This document shows positions 10,201-24,600 of a stretch of 64,000 bases of DNA, one piece after another. The notes beneath the pieces are model-generated. The model did no database searches. It was not told the origin of the DNA and was given only the letters and a program-made list of their open reading frames with translations. Both the position numbers and the translations under genes were made by a program. The stretch comes from Gavia stellata (taxonomy: Eukaryota; Chordata; Aves; Gaviiformes; Gaviidae), in contig NC_082611.1 in NCBI RefSeq assembly GCF_030936135.1, positions 9,873,001 through 9,937,000 of the forward strand, in the 5' to 3' direction. Each line of letters starts with the position of its first letter. Position 1 is the stretch's first letter.

Positions 10201-13200
10201 CTGCGGACCCTGCCAGGGCAGCGCGTGCTCCCAGCCGTCCGGTCTGTGAAGAGCCCGCATCTGCCTGAGGAAGGTGGGATACGTTTAAATGTGGTTCTGT
10301 GGTTTTGTCCCTGACCTGAGAAAATGAGGAAACCAGAGGCCAAGACTTAATGAAATTGTGATTCTTGTTTTTTAATCTCATTGGTTGTTCATGGGAAAAT
10401 TGTGGAATTTCTGGGGAAATGCCTTACTCGAGAAGCATTATGTTCAGTCGACTGTTGGCAAACCTAACTTTAACAGGCTCAAACTGACGTTTCTGGAAAT
10501 CCACGTTAACTTGTTGTCTTAGTGGCGAAATTGACCTTTTTCTGAGATTTGCTTTTTATGATACAAAATCTATTTGAGATTTAAAAATCCTCTAAGTGCA
10601 AAGAAACCACCCCCAATCTACCAAGATGCTCTTAAAACACAATGAGCACTAGAGCATGGGTGTTGATCACAGTTTGAAGTGCTCAATGACATGCTTTAAA
10701 TTTCCTGTGTAATTGAATACATTGTGCTGAATAGAAATATAATGCTCATGTTAATGTAAAATTGAGGGAAGAAGCGAAACCTCTCCAACAACAGCATGAA
10801 GAATCTAGTTGCACATTTCTGTGTTCAAGTGAAGGTTATACTGAAGGATTGAAATATAGATAAAAGGAAACAAATAGCACTTTATTTTCACAAAGGCCTT
10901 CTTTTTAGGATAATTGGCTGCACTAAATACTTGCTACAGAGGAGGCATTAGTATTTTGTTAAAGGGATAATATTTGAATCATCTGAGGAAAACCTTTTAA
11001 GGAAGTACTTTGAAGTTCGTTTGTGGGTTCTTGTTGAGATTTTTTATTTTTTTTCCAAATTCGAGTATTATTTTCTTAGAATTTGCTTTACCTCGAGGAC
11101 CAACAACAAAACTAAGAAATTCTGTGCGCTTTTTTTTTTTTTTCTTTTTTGGAACAAACCTTAAGCCAGTTCAAATCTCAGTGCTGTAAACTGAATGCTG
11201 TGCCCTCCTGCTCTCCGGTAGGAGTTTGGTGGGATTTTTGGATGACTGCCTAACCAGCTGTCTGATTGTGGCAGTGTTTTGACCAAATAACCTGACAGGA
11301 TTTTCTAGTGCTGTGCTATGGCAAATTGTTATCTTATTGCAGGGAGGAGGAAGTGAAATATTTCAGGGTACTTCAAAATTACTTAGCACTAATTTGTGGT
11401 ACAGTGGCAGTCTTAGGCTATGGATTCTGGTGTCCTCTAAATATAGATGTCAACCAGATAATTTCCACTTCTTGCCTGTTTATGCCCCCATTGCTGGAAT
11501 AACCTGGTGAGTTGTAACGCAGCCAGCTCTGCAAGCGTCCTTTGCTCCCGACGTAGGTACCTGGTGTATGGGAACCTGATGTGTCCCAGGGTGTCAGCAA
11601 ATTCAGAATTTTAAATCTTTGCTTTAGTGGGTCACCTGCTTGAGTATTTGATGTATTAATGCCCAAAACGAGTTGCTGAATTGCTGGTTCTCAGGAAGCT
11701 GAGTGTGTGCCTTATTACCTACCCACTATAGTGTGTCCCAGGTGAGCAGTCTGAAACGAATTATAAATGACCAAGTGTAACTTCTGGGAAGCTTTAGGAT
11801 AACTTGAAGTTATTAATATACTCCTCCTCTCCCCGATGTACATAGAGATACCATTGTGCTTTATTCACAGATTCATCAGAGCACAAAATAAACATTTTCA
11901 AAATCTATGAAGCTTTATAAAAATCTATTTTTCTAAATGGAAACACTCCCTAGGCAGATGTTTGCCTACTTCTGCCTATTTTTTCAACTGCTCTTGCAGT
12001 CTTATTTTCAGGTAATTATAGCCTAGGTCACACCCGCACGTTGGGTTATTTTTAGATATGAAGCACTGTGCTTCTTTTTACAAATACAAATAGTGTATTT
12101 ATAGGTAGTATTGATCAAATGTTCTTTGCACATGGTATTTAAGGCTAAGTGAGCTACCTTGGTGTTAAGATTTTTTTTTTTTGGTAGTAGACCATGATAC
12201 GTACTATTTTTGCAGACTTGCGTTACCTAGTATTTGAAATAAAATGCCATTCTGCAATTGATGCCATTGAATCTTTTGCCCAAAGAAGGACTAGATGACC
12301 GGCCCAGGGTATTGTGGCTGCCTGAACTCATGACATAAAAACCTTTTAGCTGTTAATTCTGGCATCATAACCACTTCAGTCAGCTGTTGGTTTGTTTACA
12401 TCACTGTGCACCCCTGTCTCTGAAGAGTGATCTTTTCTCTGAAAAGGGATGCACGTTTGGCGTGTATTTAGTATTGCTGCAATACATGGAAATCTGTAAT
12501 AGACTTGGTAAGGACTTTCTCACTAAAACATAGTAATGCCAGGAGAAAACAGTTGCATCAGGAAATGCATGACAAGGAGAGATGGTGGAGAATATAAATA
12601 GTTTAGAAAATGAAAGTTGGGCTGAGGGGTGAGTGAGAATGATGGTAAACTCTCAGTGAAGATGCACTGCAAACAAGCCAAAGGACATGGGGATAAAATT
12701 GGAGGAGAGCTATTGAAAGCAAGGCAGATTTGGAGTGTAAGGAAAGAGATTTAAGTGGGTTTTGCTTTGACAGTATTTCCAAAGTGGTTGAATCCATCAG
12801 GGCTGAACGGTGAGGCAAACCCTCAGTTTATTAGCCTTGTAAGCAGATCTTCACTGTGAGTTCTTGCTCAGCAAGGCATTTTTGAGTTTGTGATGGCTGG
12901 GGATGGGAGAAAATGTATGCATTTGCTTTAACCTTAGGCTTGGGCAAGCTTTCATGAGGAGAGGGGGCTTCCTGCCAGTAAGGCAATGTACATGCAGTTG
13001 GTGGGAGGTCTGAGAAAATCTCTTAGACTAACCTGTGTCTCTGTTTGTACAACTGAGAGATTATGTGTATTTTCTTTATCTTCTGTAAAGCATGCATTCA
13101 TGAATACGATTGACAAAAGGAGCTGATAAAAGCTGGGTTCTGTTATGGTATTCATCTTACTCCACAACAAACGTGACTGCACTGGTACCTGCAGTGTCCT

Positions 13201-13975
13201 GGAGCTATTACAGGGCCTTATCTGCAAGGAGGTGTACAGAGAACTTGACCTACGTAAGTAATCCCATGGGCCTTTATCCTTTTTCTTCTCCCAACCCATG
13301 GATACTGTACACGGAACAAGGTTATGAATATGTATTTGTTAAGATCGTAACTGTTAGAATGTACCATAGATTCGGCATGGTTGCCTCTGTGTATGTAAGC
13401 TGAAACACAAACACAGAAGAAAGCGTGTTATTTACCACTAATGTGGGTTCTCTTTATCTGCAACCTCATTTTGCAAAGACTCTGTGCAAATGAAGTTTTT
13501 ATTGAGCATTGATTGGGAAGAGGAGTCACACCTGCAAGAGAATAAGTTTATTTACAGTACCAAAATGCATATATGTGACTTTGTTTTGTATTGAAAAATG
13601 CTGTGTATTTCTCAAAGACATCATTGTTCCTTATCTGACTAAATATCTCGAAAACATTCCTCTCTTGATTCTGAATCTCTGCAGAATAATGTAAAATTTA
13701 AGTGTCTGTTTGTGATGGACATTCTTGGTACAACTATTTTTTGCTGGTTAATAATCAGACCAAAGATTAAACTAAAGTGTTCAGCTGCTATTGTTTTTTT
13801 TTAATTAAAAAAAAAGTGTTTATAGACTCAAAATGTCAGCCCATTTTAATGAAACGTTTATAAATTCATTTCCTATTTAATATCAAAATACATTTGCACT
13901 TTTATTGTTTCCATAAAAAGTTGGTGGTTTTGTTTTAATATTTCACTGTAGTAATAAACAGCTGTTTTAAAGCAT
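10174..13975 (+). other. ITPRIPL2: Presumed ITPRIPL2 3' UTR
   Basis: Downstream of the stop codon the sequence becomes strongly AT-rich with no coding frame. It contains several poly(A) signals: AATAAA at 11887-11892, 12238-12243 and 13953-13958. The last follows a very T/A-rich conserved-looking stretch and is the best candidate for a distal cleavage site near 13975. The human gene is known for a long 3' UTR, which fits. Which signal is used cannot be told from sequence. T-runs occur near 11131-11145 and 12171-12182. Confidence 0.5.
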
Positions 13976-16900
13976 CTATGCCTCAAGATTTAAATTCCTT
14001 GTTATCTTTTTTTGGTAAAGGCTACCTGCAGCCACAAAACTGTGATCGGCAGGTTTAGGAGACTACTGAAATGGCAAAACCATGGGAAAGCAGGAAGTCC
14101 ACGCCTTGGGAGTTGTGCAGCGGGATACGGGAGGAGAGCCAGCAGAGAGACTAGAGCACAGCTGGCACCGTCTGTGGCATTGCTGACTTTTGAAACGGAG
14201 CATGTTGGGGTTTGTGGCTGTCTCACTCAGAGGTTAAGGCATCAGTTCTTGTTTCTCTGGCTCCAGTGTCAGGTCGCTGCATAAAATTTGCACCAGAAGC
14301 TAGGACTTAATCTTCATTTCACAGTGTCTCTGTGAGCTCTTCAGCGTGGCGTGTACAGATACGTCTCTCTTCCAAACCGCATAGGTCGCGCTTTATTAAA
14401 TATGGAAAAAGTCCTGCTGAAGCCAGCAGGAGTTTTGTGGATGGGCCAGCAAGTTACCTGTCCTTTATTAGTCTTTGTTAAGATGCCAGAACTATACACT
14501 CGTGGCTTGTGCTGATGTTCCCTATTAAAGAATAAAATAACAGCAAGACCCCTAGCTTTTTAATCATTAAATCAAAGCTAAGCTGAAAATAACTATCTCC
14601 AGATCTTTGTGTGCCTGCCTCTTACCTTGCAGGGAGCAGCTTTTGCAAGAGGGGCAGCAGTCGTTGGTACAGCCCAGCTAGCTAACGGACTTCTCACTGG
14701 CAAAGTCTGGAAGCGTGTTATTCTTTTAGTGTCAACACTCAGTCACCCAAGTCAGCGCAGAGGAAGTATACTTAGATCTTTTGCCTCTTTAATAGCATTA
14801 TCTCATATTAATGGCTTCCTTTAAAAGCAATAACTATCCTCTGGTCTCCATTCATTCCTTGCTCTGAAATATTTCTCTGTTTGAAACCTGAGTTTCTGTT
14901 CAGCAGAAAATCATTAAAGAAACAGGAGTTCCCTTTCGTGATAAATCTGTTAACAAAAAATTAACTGGCCTAAGGACTTGCATGCTTGATGTTTAAAGAA
15001 AAGCCTGTTTGCATCCAACTCATTGGATAAATTGTTTAAAATCTTTCCATCCCTGTGCAAATACCTTCCTTGTAATGCAGCCAAGGTCAGTAGTGAATTG
15101 CTGAATAAGTACTGCTAATGCAAGTTAAAGCTGCCTGGAGGGGAAGGGACTCTTACTTGTGCGTCCCATTTTCATAAGGCTCCAAAAGGGTTCAGACACA
15201 GAAATTTGCTTTTCTAGGCTGGTTTATTTCCTGTGTCATCATCTCTTTAAATGTCTGCCGGGTGAGTCTTCCCTTGAGGTAAGTGACGTTCTGACTGATG
15301 ATCATTAATTTGAGTAGCTGGCAGAAAAGCAGCCAGCCCCACTTTTGTTTGGCCCATAGCACTGGAAGGCTGGTGGTCAACATAGGGGCAAGGACCTGCA
15401 CCCCTTTAAGCAAGTGGATTAGCCTTCAGTGCTTGCTGATGCTTCAGAGCACAGCGCTCTGCTTACCTGAGGGGTCTGAGTCGCTCACAACTCCAGAATA
15501 AGCAGGATATGGAGGGCTGACCATATATAGATCTGCCTGTACATTATATTACCATCATGGGTTTCTCAAACATATGGTATGACTAATTAAGAGACTACCT
15601 GTGCTCTCGTGTGTGTGCCTCCAGTGTCCTATTTTAAATACGTAACCAAGAATTGGCATATTTGCAACTCCTTTATAAGAGATTCAAAGCACCGTAATAC
15701 TCAATCAGCAACAGAGCTATAGATAACGTATGTTCTGTATCTGTGCGACAGTCTGTTAGGATTCAAATAACGATTTACATGCAAAACTCTTAAAGGTTGT
15801 TGCAAATGCGTATGCATCGAATGTCATCGTGTACCAGTCTGCTGCATTAAGGAAGCCTTATTTTTTCCCCTTAAAGGATAGCAATGCTGATTCAGAGACA
15901 CGCAGAAAATTTCTGTGTACTCAAGTTACAGGCGTGCATTTCTTGAAACTCCTGGGAATTTTTTTTCCCCCTAAAACCAGGACCAAAGCTGCATATAGAA
16001 TAATCAGTTCTTGGGGCTGGACTGGGTGTAATAAGGGTTTGCTAGTGTTTTCATGGTACTCGTGATCCTCGGTAGGTTTCTATCCCTGCCACAGAGAGTC
16101 CATACAGTAATCTGGGTGGGAAAATAAAAAAGGGAGGTAAGGAATCAAGAAGACAGGAGTGACAGGGATTATGTTGTGAAGGTTACTGGCTATCATATTA
16201 AGGATGAAAAATTACCCTTGTGATGGATTTCTAGTGGAGAAAGTGGAAGAGTTGCTCTGAAGAGTCTTGCTGTTCTGATAGAAACCCGCTAGCTGTAGAA
16301 ACAGAGGAAGAGCAGTAGCAGAATCCAACAAGACAGCCCACTTCTCCACTGCTGTTTCAGTCTGCTTCTTTCCAGTTTCAAGTAGGGGAGAAGAGAAACT
16401 TAGAGCTGAATTCACTGGCAAATTAGCATGCTTACTAGCCACACTTCAGGGGAGGGCAAGGGAGAGAGCAACTGTCGGCTCACTCTTCCAATCTTTTAGT
16501 CTGTGCAGAATTAAAATGCTGAAATACAATACTCCCATCAAGGGAGGGAGTGCTCAGGAACTGTGTGCGAATCTGTCTCCTCTGGGAACAATCTGGGATC
16601 ACTGGTTTTAAGGACAAGTCCCAGTCGGAATTCAGCTAGGTTTATGTATGCTGGAAACTGCTCCTGATTTTCCCAGTTGCTGTGGCATGGCACAGGGAGC
16701 TGCTCCACTGCCTGTGCAAGTGAAGCGCCGGAGCAGCAGCTACAGAGGAAATGAGTCATCCCTCTATTTCTGTTGCAAAAGACTTCTCTGTGCTGTACAA
16801 TGAATTTAGGAATATATTCTTACGGCTTCTTGGAAATTCGCCTCCTAGGACCACGTTTAGGTGTACAAACATCAGTGTATTAACAGGCACGTTACAGACT

Positions 16901-19900
16901 TTCACTTGATTTTAAATAGGTTGTGCAGGCTTTGCTTCTGCGGGGAGGTGTGCCTCTTCCTCGAGCTGGTATTTTGTGCTGCTGTCAGCTCGGGGTCTGT
17001 CCACTGGTGGAGGGGCTGCTGCCAAAGAAGTGGTTGTATAAGGGTATTGGTGTGTCTTCTGAGCATCTTATTTTGTCATACACGCTTGGAGACTTGTTTA
17101 AGTCTGTTTCAAAAAGAAAAAACTCACTAGTCATAAGGATTGTGAATCATGGGCACTTCTCCAGAAAGTATTTCTGTACGGAGCCTGTAAGTGTTTTCCC
17201 AGAAGCTATTTGAGCTCACCAGCCACTCAGACCCTACCAAAACTAATGACATCTCCTGAATATTAAAAAAAAAAAAAAAGGGAGTGGGTGGGAGAAGAAT
17301 AGGAGTAGACTCTGACAAACCAATAAACCCATTTCTCCCCTTTTGTTTCAGTGTGGTGTTCTCCAGAGTGCTACAACCAGACGTGAAACTAGGTGTGGGT
17401 AGGATGGCTGGTTTAAGATGCATGGTGCATACGAGACATTACCCAGTAAGACAGCATCAGTCCTCTCTCTTGGTGTCCTCACTACTGCCCTAGCAGGTGG
17501 ATGACTACATAAAGTAGACTGGCACTCAGTTGTAACTTCTGCTGCAAGAGTGAAGGAGATCTTGGTAAGAATTTGGCAAATTGTCTGTTTTCAAATCTCA
17601 CAGGAGTCTAACTTGTCCAGGAACAAAGCAAGTCGTGGATGAAGCTTTGTATATTCCTATGGATGAGTTTCTTCTAACAGTCTGCTCATCTCTTGGCTCC
17701 TTGAGTGACTGCCTACCTCGAAGTGCAGAGTCTTTGGGATGTCCTCCATGCTTCCGCCTGGCTGAGCACGCCCATTCCAGCAGAGCAGCAGCAATGCATG
17801 GGGGCAACGCAACTGTCCCATGGCATTTACCCCTCACGTTTTACAGGTGCTCCTTAAAATGTTCCCACTTTCAGTCTAAAGATGTGGTGGGTGCCAGGGG
17901 GAGGGAGACTGGTGGCAAAACACACTGACTTGTGTGGTTTTCTCCTTGGAAGTGCTAGTAGTACTCAAAGAAACCGTGCAAATCCAGAGCTTGCCCGAGC
18001 AGTGGTGTTTTAAATTTGCCTCTTGAAATCATTCTCATTACCCAAAACGTTTATAGGAGCACATAACGAGCTTTTAAAACTCAAATAATTCCTCAAGGAA
18101 GAATCGTTACGGTCTTCCAAAATGATCCCTGTGTTAAGTAGCAATTAAGAGCTAATTATAATGAGATGCTGTGGGATGAAATTAGTACCCAACTTCAAGC
18201 GACAACAGAAACATCCATGCAGATAAGCTAGAGGGGAGATGGTGGGAGAAAGGGGAAAGTAGGGAACGCAGCAGCTACGCTGCAAGGAGGGGCAGGTGCA
18301 TCACCTTGGAGCAGATGGCGACTAACTGGATGGTCATCAGAAGAGTCAGCCCTCAGTGGAAAAAGGGACGGCTTTTCTGAGGGCTAACTCTGGGATTTCC
18401 ATGAACTTCTTTGGCCAAAGCCTTCATTGCTTGTAGCGTTTCTGGAAGATGATGTGGTTCGAGCGCTGCTTTCCGCCTTCTGAAATGTCAGCTGGTGAAA
18501 GTGCTGTTCCCCCATCTTTGGCAGCTGAAGGGGTACAACATCAGCTACCTCAAAAACGGCCGTTTTGGTGGTGAAATTCAGCTCTTTGGCTGATAAAGAC
18601 CTTTATAATGAGCCTTTCATATCAAAAGGGTGTGGGAGTGCAACAGTTTGAGTATCTATTTGCCTGACTGCCATTGGAGTAGCTGCATGTCAAGTGCACA
18701 GGTATTTTATTTGAATAAAAATTCTTGTTCTCAGTGCTTAGCAAACACAGCTGCCCTGGAAAGTTGTGAGGTACAGAGCAGAAGTTAATTTTGGGTGGAT
18801 AACGTGCCGCTCTGATTGAACACGAGAGGCTGCACATGCCGGTATACGCTGTCCTGGCTGCTCTGGCACATCTTTGCCCCTTGAGAGCAACTAGGGTTTG
18901 TTTTCAGCAGATTTTCCCCCTCGGTGATGGGTCCGGGCTTGCAGAGGAGGCAGGCCCTTGCAGCGAAGGGAGCGGATGGATAACTCCCTTCTCCCTCCCG
19001 CGCAGTATTTTCATAACCTTTTAATGGCATCCCGGCAGAACGGGGACAGGATGGCGGTCGCGCGCTGGCCACGGCCGCTCCATTTCTTACCGTGGGGGAG
19101 GAGGCCAGGAAGAGATAGGATTTGTATTTTTCCCTTTTCTGCTTGGAAACTTATTTGCAGTACTAATGAGGTTCCCAGTTCAATGCTGTAAAAGGGATGC
19201 TGCAGGGAGGGAAGCAAGTAAGCTTCCTCCCTTGGGAAAGGGCTAATGCAGTCCTTGACTCATATAAACTGCTTTTCTGAGGTCAGTGGGCATGCAGTTA
19301 GTCACCCATGATGGCAGGTGATACTGGCTGAGCTATTGGCACAGTGGGATGAGGCGGCACATAGAGCTGGACCCGCACCAGGACATTGCTCAGGAGCAGA
19401 GACATCTTCCCTGACGGCACTGCTTCATCAGCTGCGAGTTGCTGGGCACGATAGGAGGGGAGGAACGTACCGTGCTGCTCCCTGTGTAACATACGGAGCA
19501 AACCTGAGAGCAAACGTGTTACCATCTAATCTATAAGAACAGGTTTCCTCAGTCAAACACCCAGGGGAACGCCCAGCGGCAAGGAGGAATTTTATCACCT
19601 GGATTTGAGCAGCTCCTGCAGACCTTTGCATATGAGGTTGGCTCGGTCTGTAATGAAGAGAGGTTTGCCTTCCGAGTACAGCTCTCAATCTGAATGGCAG
19701 AGAGCACAGTGTGTTGCTCTGTGTAGTGATTTTGGTTTCCATTAATGTCCAGAGAACAGATTCCTCGTGAGAAAGAAATTTTAATTCGGAAAGGACTTGG
19801 TTCATTTATATTGTTTGCATTTAGCTGGATTTACAGACTCCCTCTTTAGCAGGGCTCTGTCCTAGTGAAAACGCTGCAAGGTAAACGCATAGGAATGGGG

Positions 19901-21040
19901 TGTAGGGGGGGAAAAAAAAACCCCAGAAACATACAGGTGAAACCGAGGTCCCTAGGAGGCAGAAATATTCAGTAATTCCATGTGTTTCTTAGCTATACCA
20001 TTGCAGTGCTTTAGAATGCAAATTACCCCTTTAACCTACCCAGTTTAGCTCTACTGTGTAATGCAGTATTTTGCACATCTGCTTAATGAGATGGGAAAAC
20101 CAGATGTAACGGTCGCTGCTGCTGCTGCAAGGGGACGATTGGAAAATGAGCCTTTTGTAATAAAAATAGTCCTGCCCTTTTGAACCTGTTGAATTCTGAA
20201 GTCGACATGGGCACGGTTTTGCAAAGGATGATTGGTTATTTGCAGCTCAATGATCCTAAACTCATTCCTGTAGCTCTTCCTTCGCAGCTCAGAAGTGGGT
20301 TTTATTGCTGTTGTTATTGCTTTTTCCAAAAGCTTTAAGCAATCTCTATTTTTCTGGTTTGGTCACTTGTTTCATAATTTAAAAGCTTTTTTCTTACCAG
20401 CCATATTTAAATAGTTTTGGATAACTTTTGCTACATTTTACAGCTGCACAGCCCCGGGGCTCAGTTAGAAAGCCTTGCTGGTTTAGCTGAAGAAAGTGTG
20501 CTTGACCACATCTGTTTTGGTGTTAACTTACATCTTTAGGCCACTGCTGGAAGGAGAAAACTCTAAATGCCAATTCGTCCCCCGCCTCTTTCTAGGTTTG
20601 GTATAGTTTTTAATATTCATATGGATAGGAAAGGAATATTTTAAATTGTGACTTATTAAATTAGTGTGAATCAAAAAGGAAGAGTCATAGCACAGTTATT
20701 CGAACAACTTCCAGGGGATGAGACTGTTCTTCTAAAGTCAGTCATCTGTGAGTTTGTAATGCAACCAAAACCCTCAGCATTTATCTTACAATTTTATCCT
20801 TCAGTCTCAGAGAGACGACCTAGAGTGAGTGTGAGACTGAGTTTGCCTTATTCTATAAAATCCCACACTTGGACCTTTTTAGAAGATAGCCTCTTACTTT
20901 TTAAGATGGGTACTCGAGGTATCGTGAGTATCTTTATCTCTAAAGTTGTGTCACCTTGGAGACCTGGTTCTGCCCTCTACTTGCTCAGCTCCCCTTGCCG
21001 GGGTCGTGCTGCACCCCCAGGGCCTGGGAAGCCGTGTCTG
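13976..21040. other. Intergenic sequence between ITPRIPL2 and SYT17, left part
   Basis: No gene is supported. I found no splice-bounded exon or known repeat apart from low-complexity runs (A-run at 17264-17279) and a possible ancient repeat remnant at 14414-14450. The open frame 20666-21175 has no ATG at its upstream end, shows no domain and runs into antisense CR1 sequence, so I do not treat it as a gene. Confidence 0.5.
14414..14450. repeat. Possible ancient amniote repeat remnant
   Basis: The words GTCCTGCTGAAG and AGCAGGAGTTTTG resemble a widely dispersed, very old amniote repeat whose core alternates GACTTCAATGGGAG-like words in both orientations. The similarity is from memory and short, so this is tentative. 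A second candidate lies at 25829-25885. Confidence 0.25.
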
Positions 21041-21626
21041 CACAGAATCACAGAATCACTAAGGTTGGAAAAGACCTGTAAGATCATCAAGACCAACCAT
21101 CAACTAACACCACCATGCCCACTAAAACATGTCCTGCAGTGCCACGTCCACACGTTTTTTGAACGCCTCCAGTGATGGTGACTCCACCACCTCCCTGGGC
21201 AGCTTATTCCAGTGTTTCAACTCTCTCAGTAAAGAAATTTTTCCTAATATCCAGCCTGAACCTCCCCTGGTGCAACTTGAGGCCATTTCCTCTTGTCCTG
21301 TCACTTGGGAGAAGAGACCAACACCCACCTCACCACAACCCCCCTTCAGGTAGTTGTAGAGAGCGATGAGGTCTCCCCTCAGCCTCCTCTTCTCCAGACT
21401 GAACAACCCCAGCTCCCTCAGCCGCTCCTCATCAGACTTGTGCTCCAGAGCCCTCACCAGCTTCGTTGCCCTTCTCTGGACACGCTCCAGCACCTCTGTG
21501 TCCTTCTTGTAGTGAGGGGCCCAAAACTGAACACAGCATTCGAGGTGCGGCCTCACCAGCACTGAGTACAGGGGCACGATCCCCTCCCTACTCCTGCTGC
21601 CACACTGTTTCTGATAGAGGCCAGGA
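21041..21626 (-). mobile_element. CR1 LINE, 3' fragment (antisense)
   Basis: 5'-truncated CR1 on the minus strand. Its 3' tail begins at 21041 on the + strand with the doubled ACAGAATC motif. Read on the minus strand it encodes the CR1 ORF2 end, including [19 protein letters not shown] and [18 protein letters not shown]. The match stops near 21626, inside the words before VRPHLE, leaving about 590 bp. One short run differs from the other copies around [10 protein letters not shown], indicating small indels. It belongs to the same 3'-end type as the copy at 1084-1557 and lies in inverted orientation to it across ITPRIPL2. It cannot transpose autonomously. Confidence 0.95.
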
Positions 21627-24600
21627 TGCGGCTCCCGTCCAGCTCCTCTTGGTAGGAGTGACTCTCATGCTGCTGAATTTGTCTTCCCGAGAAATGGGGA
21701 TAATACTTCTCAGCTTCAGAAAGGCTGATGTTGCTCGTTTCTCAGTCATTAGATTAAAACAAATACTACATAGACATTTTCTGTAAAAATAGAGCTCACT
21801 TCCTTAGGAATTTGCTTCAGTGGGGACTGTGAGATAGTCTCTCTAATGATTTATATGACAAAAATAGCTCTGTCCTATGTCTGCAAACAGTTAGAAATGT
21901 GAGCCGGGAAAAGAAATCTAGCAGCTAACTCCTCAGCCTTACAGCTTGAATAAAGCAATCGTAAACAAAATGAATTACAAAAGCAACTGAAAAACTGAAC
22001 TTCCCTATAAATATAACATTCTCTCCTCGGAAGTCTGAAAATACTCAGGGCTTTTTAGCATGACCCAAAGTGTACCGTTTCCAAGCTTTTTTGGCCTAAA
22101 AGCAGGGAGCGAGTTCCAAAGCAGAAGAGTCCTGGCAGCACCATACCTTCTCTGGGCGACTCTCCCGCTGCCGAAATTGCACCGAGTCAGGAGGGACCCC
22201 GTGAGCAAGCTGAGTCCCAGGCCGGAGAAGTCCCGTCTTTATTGCAAGATGAGGTTGTCGAAAGAACATGACCTCAAATTCATGTTTACACATGTGACCT
22301 AGCAGTCACCGTTTGCTTTCAACACTGTTGATGATGCTCTCGGCTCACTGCCGAGCCACTGAGGGCTCTGCTACGACGGCATTAGTGCCGAGACGTGGTC
22401 AGCGTGTTGGAACCCAGCACGACTTAACCGGGCGGCACCGGCTCCCTCCGCGGACAGGTCTCCTTTGAGCAGGAACTTGGATTCGAGTGCTTGATACAAT
22501 AACGTGCAGTGCCTGCTTCCTCAGAGGCTGCGTGCCCTTTGGCTGTGGTTTTTATCTCTGTTTACTATAGAAATAGCTTTAGTAGATGATGCTGCGTCAT
22601 TCAGTTCCCTGCCAGAATGTATGTTAAAGACAAAAGAGAAAGCGTGTGAGTGCAAGAGAGTAGCTGTAATTTTTATAGCATAAGCAAGGCCATTATAAAT
22701 TATATGAGGCAATGAGGATCTGAGCATGTTAGATCAAATTTAGCCACTTCACCTGGAGACTTAAGAAAAGAGAAAAATGTGCTTTTACTGATATTGCCAA
22801 TTAGGGAGCTGCCAGGTGGCCAGTTAATAATCCAGATGTGCCACAGAAGATGCAGCATCAGCAGAGGCTGTTTCGGAAGTGAAGCAGAGGAGTGCTTTCC
22901 AGGGCACAGTGACGAGCCGGGGGAGCGCCGGTGGTTTCCTCCCGGCTACGGGCGTGAGTCGGGTACGGGAGATGTGACAAGAGGGAGATCCTGGGGTAGG
23001 TAATGCCAAACCAGAAAGGGGTAACAGCTTAGGAAAATTGCAGAGAAGGAGGATGTAATATAATACGGCAATGTAATATAAAGAACGGTTGGCTACTGAA
23101 AACGCAGAAGCCTGGGAAATGGTATCTTGGCTTCGAGTTGGGCATATTCACAGGCGTCCATGGAGTTGATGGGCTAATTTACAGTCGGTTGAGACCAAAG
23201 GCTGTATGAGTCATGGAAATGGGTTGTAGCACCTTCCCCTTTTGTCACTAGCTGGAATCTGCCTGTGACACTGATGTCAGCCCAGTTCCTGCTGGAAACT
23301 GCACCATCGCTGGCGCAACAGCCACTGCTATGACCCTCGCACGCCTCAAGGGGCCAGAGCTTGGGACGGCGGCGCTGGGGGCCCAGGCTTCTTGCTGACC
23401 CCTGGAGCGCAGCAGGAATGATCTGGGAGAAGGGGATAACCTTTCCCTACTCCAAACAAAGCTGTCTGGGCACACTGCTATGTGGGAATTTGGGAGAAGG
23501 GATTGAAGAGATCAGCACGTGAGCATGGGTGGGCAGCCGGTGGGGCTTAGCTTGCACCTTTGCCATTAGCAGGAAGCAGAACTCAGGACACCTCAGGCAT
23601 TTTCTGCACTTGTGCTACAATAAATACAGGTTCCTACAGCAAAGTCAAAGCTAAAGCTAATCCTGCCCCAGAGCAAACCGACCCTCTCACCTGCACTGCG
23701 GGTCAGGTCTCTGCTGGGACGCAGCCACAGGTAAAGGCAGGTGAGCAGAGTTTGCTGCTTTCTACTTCGACAGCTGGGGTAGATCTGCTTCTCACAGCCT
23801 GGCCTGCACTCCCAAGTTGGGGTATTTACCCAGGGGTTTTCCCCTGGGTGCCACTCCTCTGCTCAGGGTCTCTGCATCAGTGCCTACTGGCCCTGCAGGT
23901 TGCAGGGGACAGTCCTGCTCCTGGTTGCCCAAAACTTCTTGGATAAAACGTCATGGACTTCCCTCCCCAGGGGACAAACGCCAAGGCAGAAAAAAGCCTG
24001 AAAAACCACAGAGGTAAACGGCATTTCCATGAAACCTGCAAGGAGACAAGCGTGTTGCTAGAGATGGCTCTGGAAGAGTGAATCTGAGACGCTTTTGTTG
24101 GAGGGATGATGCTGTGGGGAATGAACCTAATCCTGTAATGACAAGAGAAGCTGGACCTTTATGGGCTGCCAACAGCAGTGGGGAAGCACCAGCTATACCA
24201 GCGTGCCATTTATAAAAACATCTGGAGATAAGAAGCTTATTTTTAGGCAGAGTGGTAGCCGGCTATTCCAGCAGGCTCCAGTGATGATGATAAGGCCTTG
24301 GTGTATGAACAGCAGAGTAAGACATCTCATCTTATCTTACACCACCACTTTTCTCCTCGCTTTCCCCCTTGCCGCAGAAAAAAGCACTGCCAATTGCTTT
24401 AGGAGGATTCAAATGAAAATTCTTTGAAATAGCCATCAGATTTCTTTCCTTTCTTTTTCCACCTTTTCAGAGTGATGCTCTTCTCTCTTAACTTTAAGGC
24501 ATGAGGCAGCTGAAAGCCTTTGACTAGGGTTTGGAAGACACATGCAGACATGGCATTTGGAATACCAGCAGCCCTGCTTCTGCTTTGTCTGAGAAGCTGC

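Noticed and set aside
9387-10268. 293-codon alternative + frame over ITPRIPL2
   Set aside because: Shadow of the real frame in GC-rich sequence. The product is dominated by Ala, Pro, Gly and Arg, while the other frame is clearly the conserved protein.
20666-21175. 169-codon + frame upstream of the second CR1
   Set aside because: It begins without an ATG, has no recognisable domain, and its last third is antisense CR1 sequence.
23560-23946. 128-codon + frame
   Set aside because: It lacks an ATG at its upstream end, its composition is unremarkable and no splice or domain evidence supports it.
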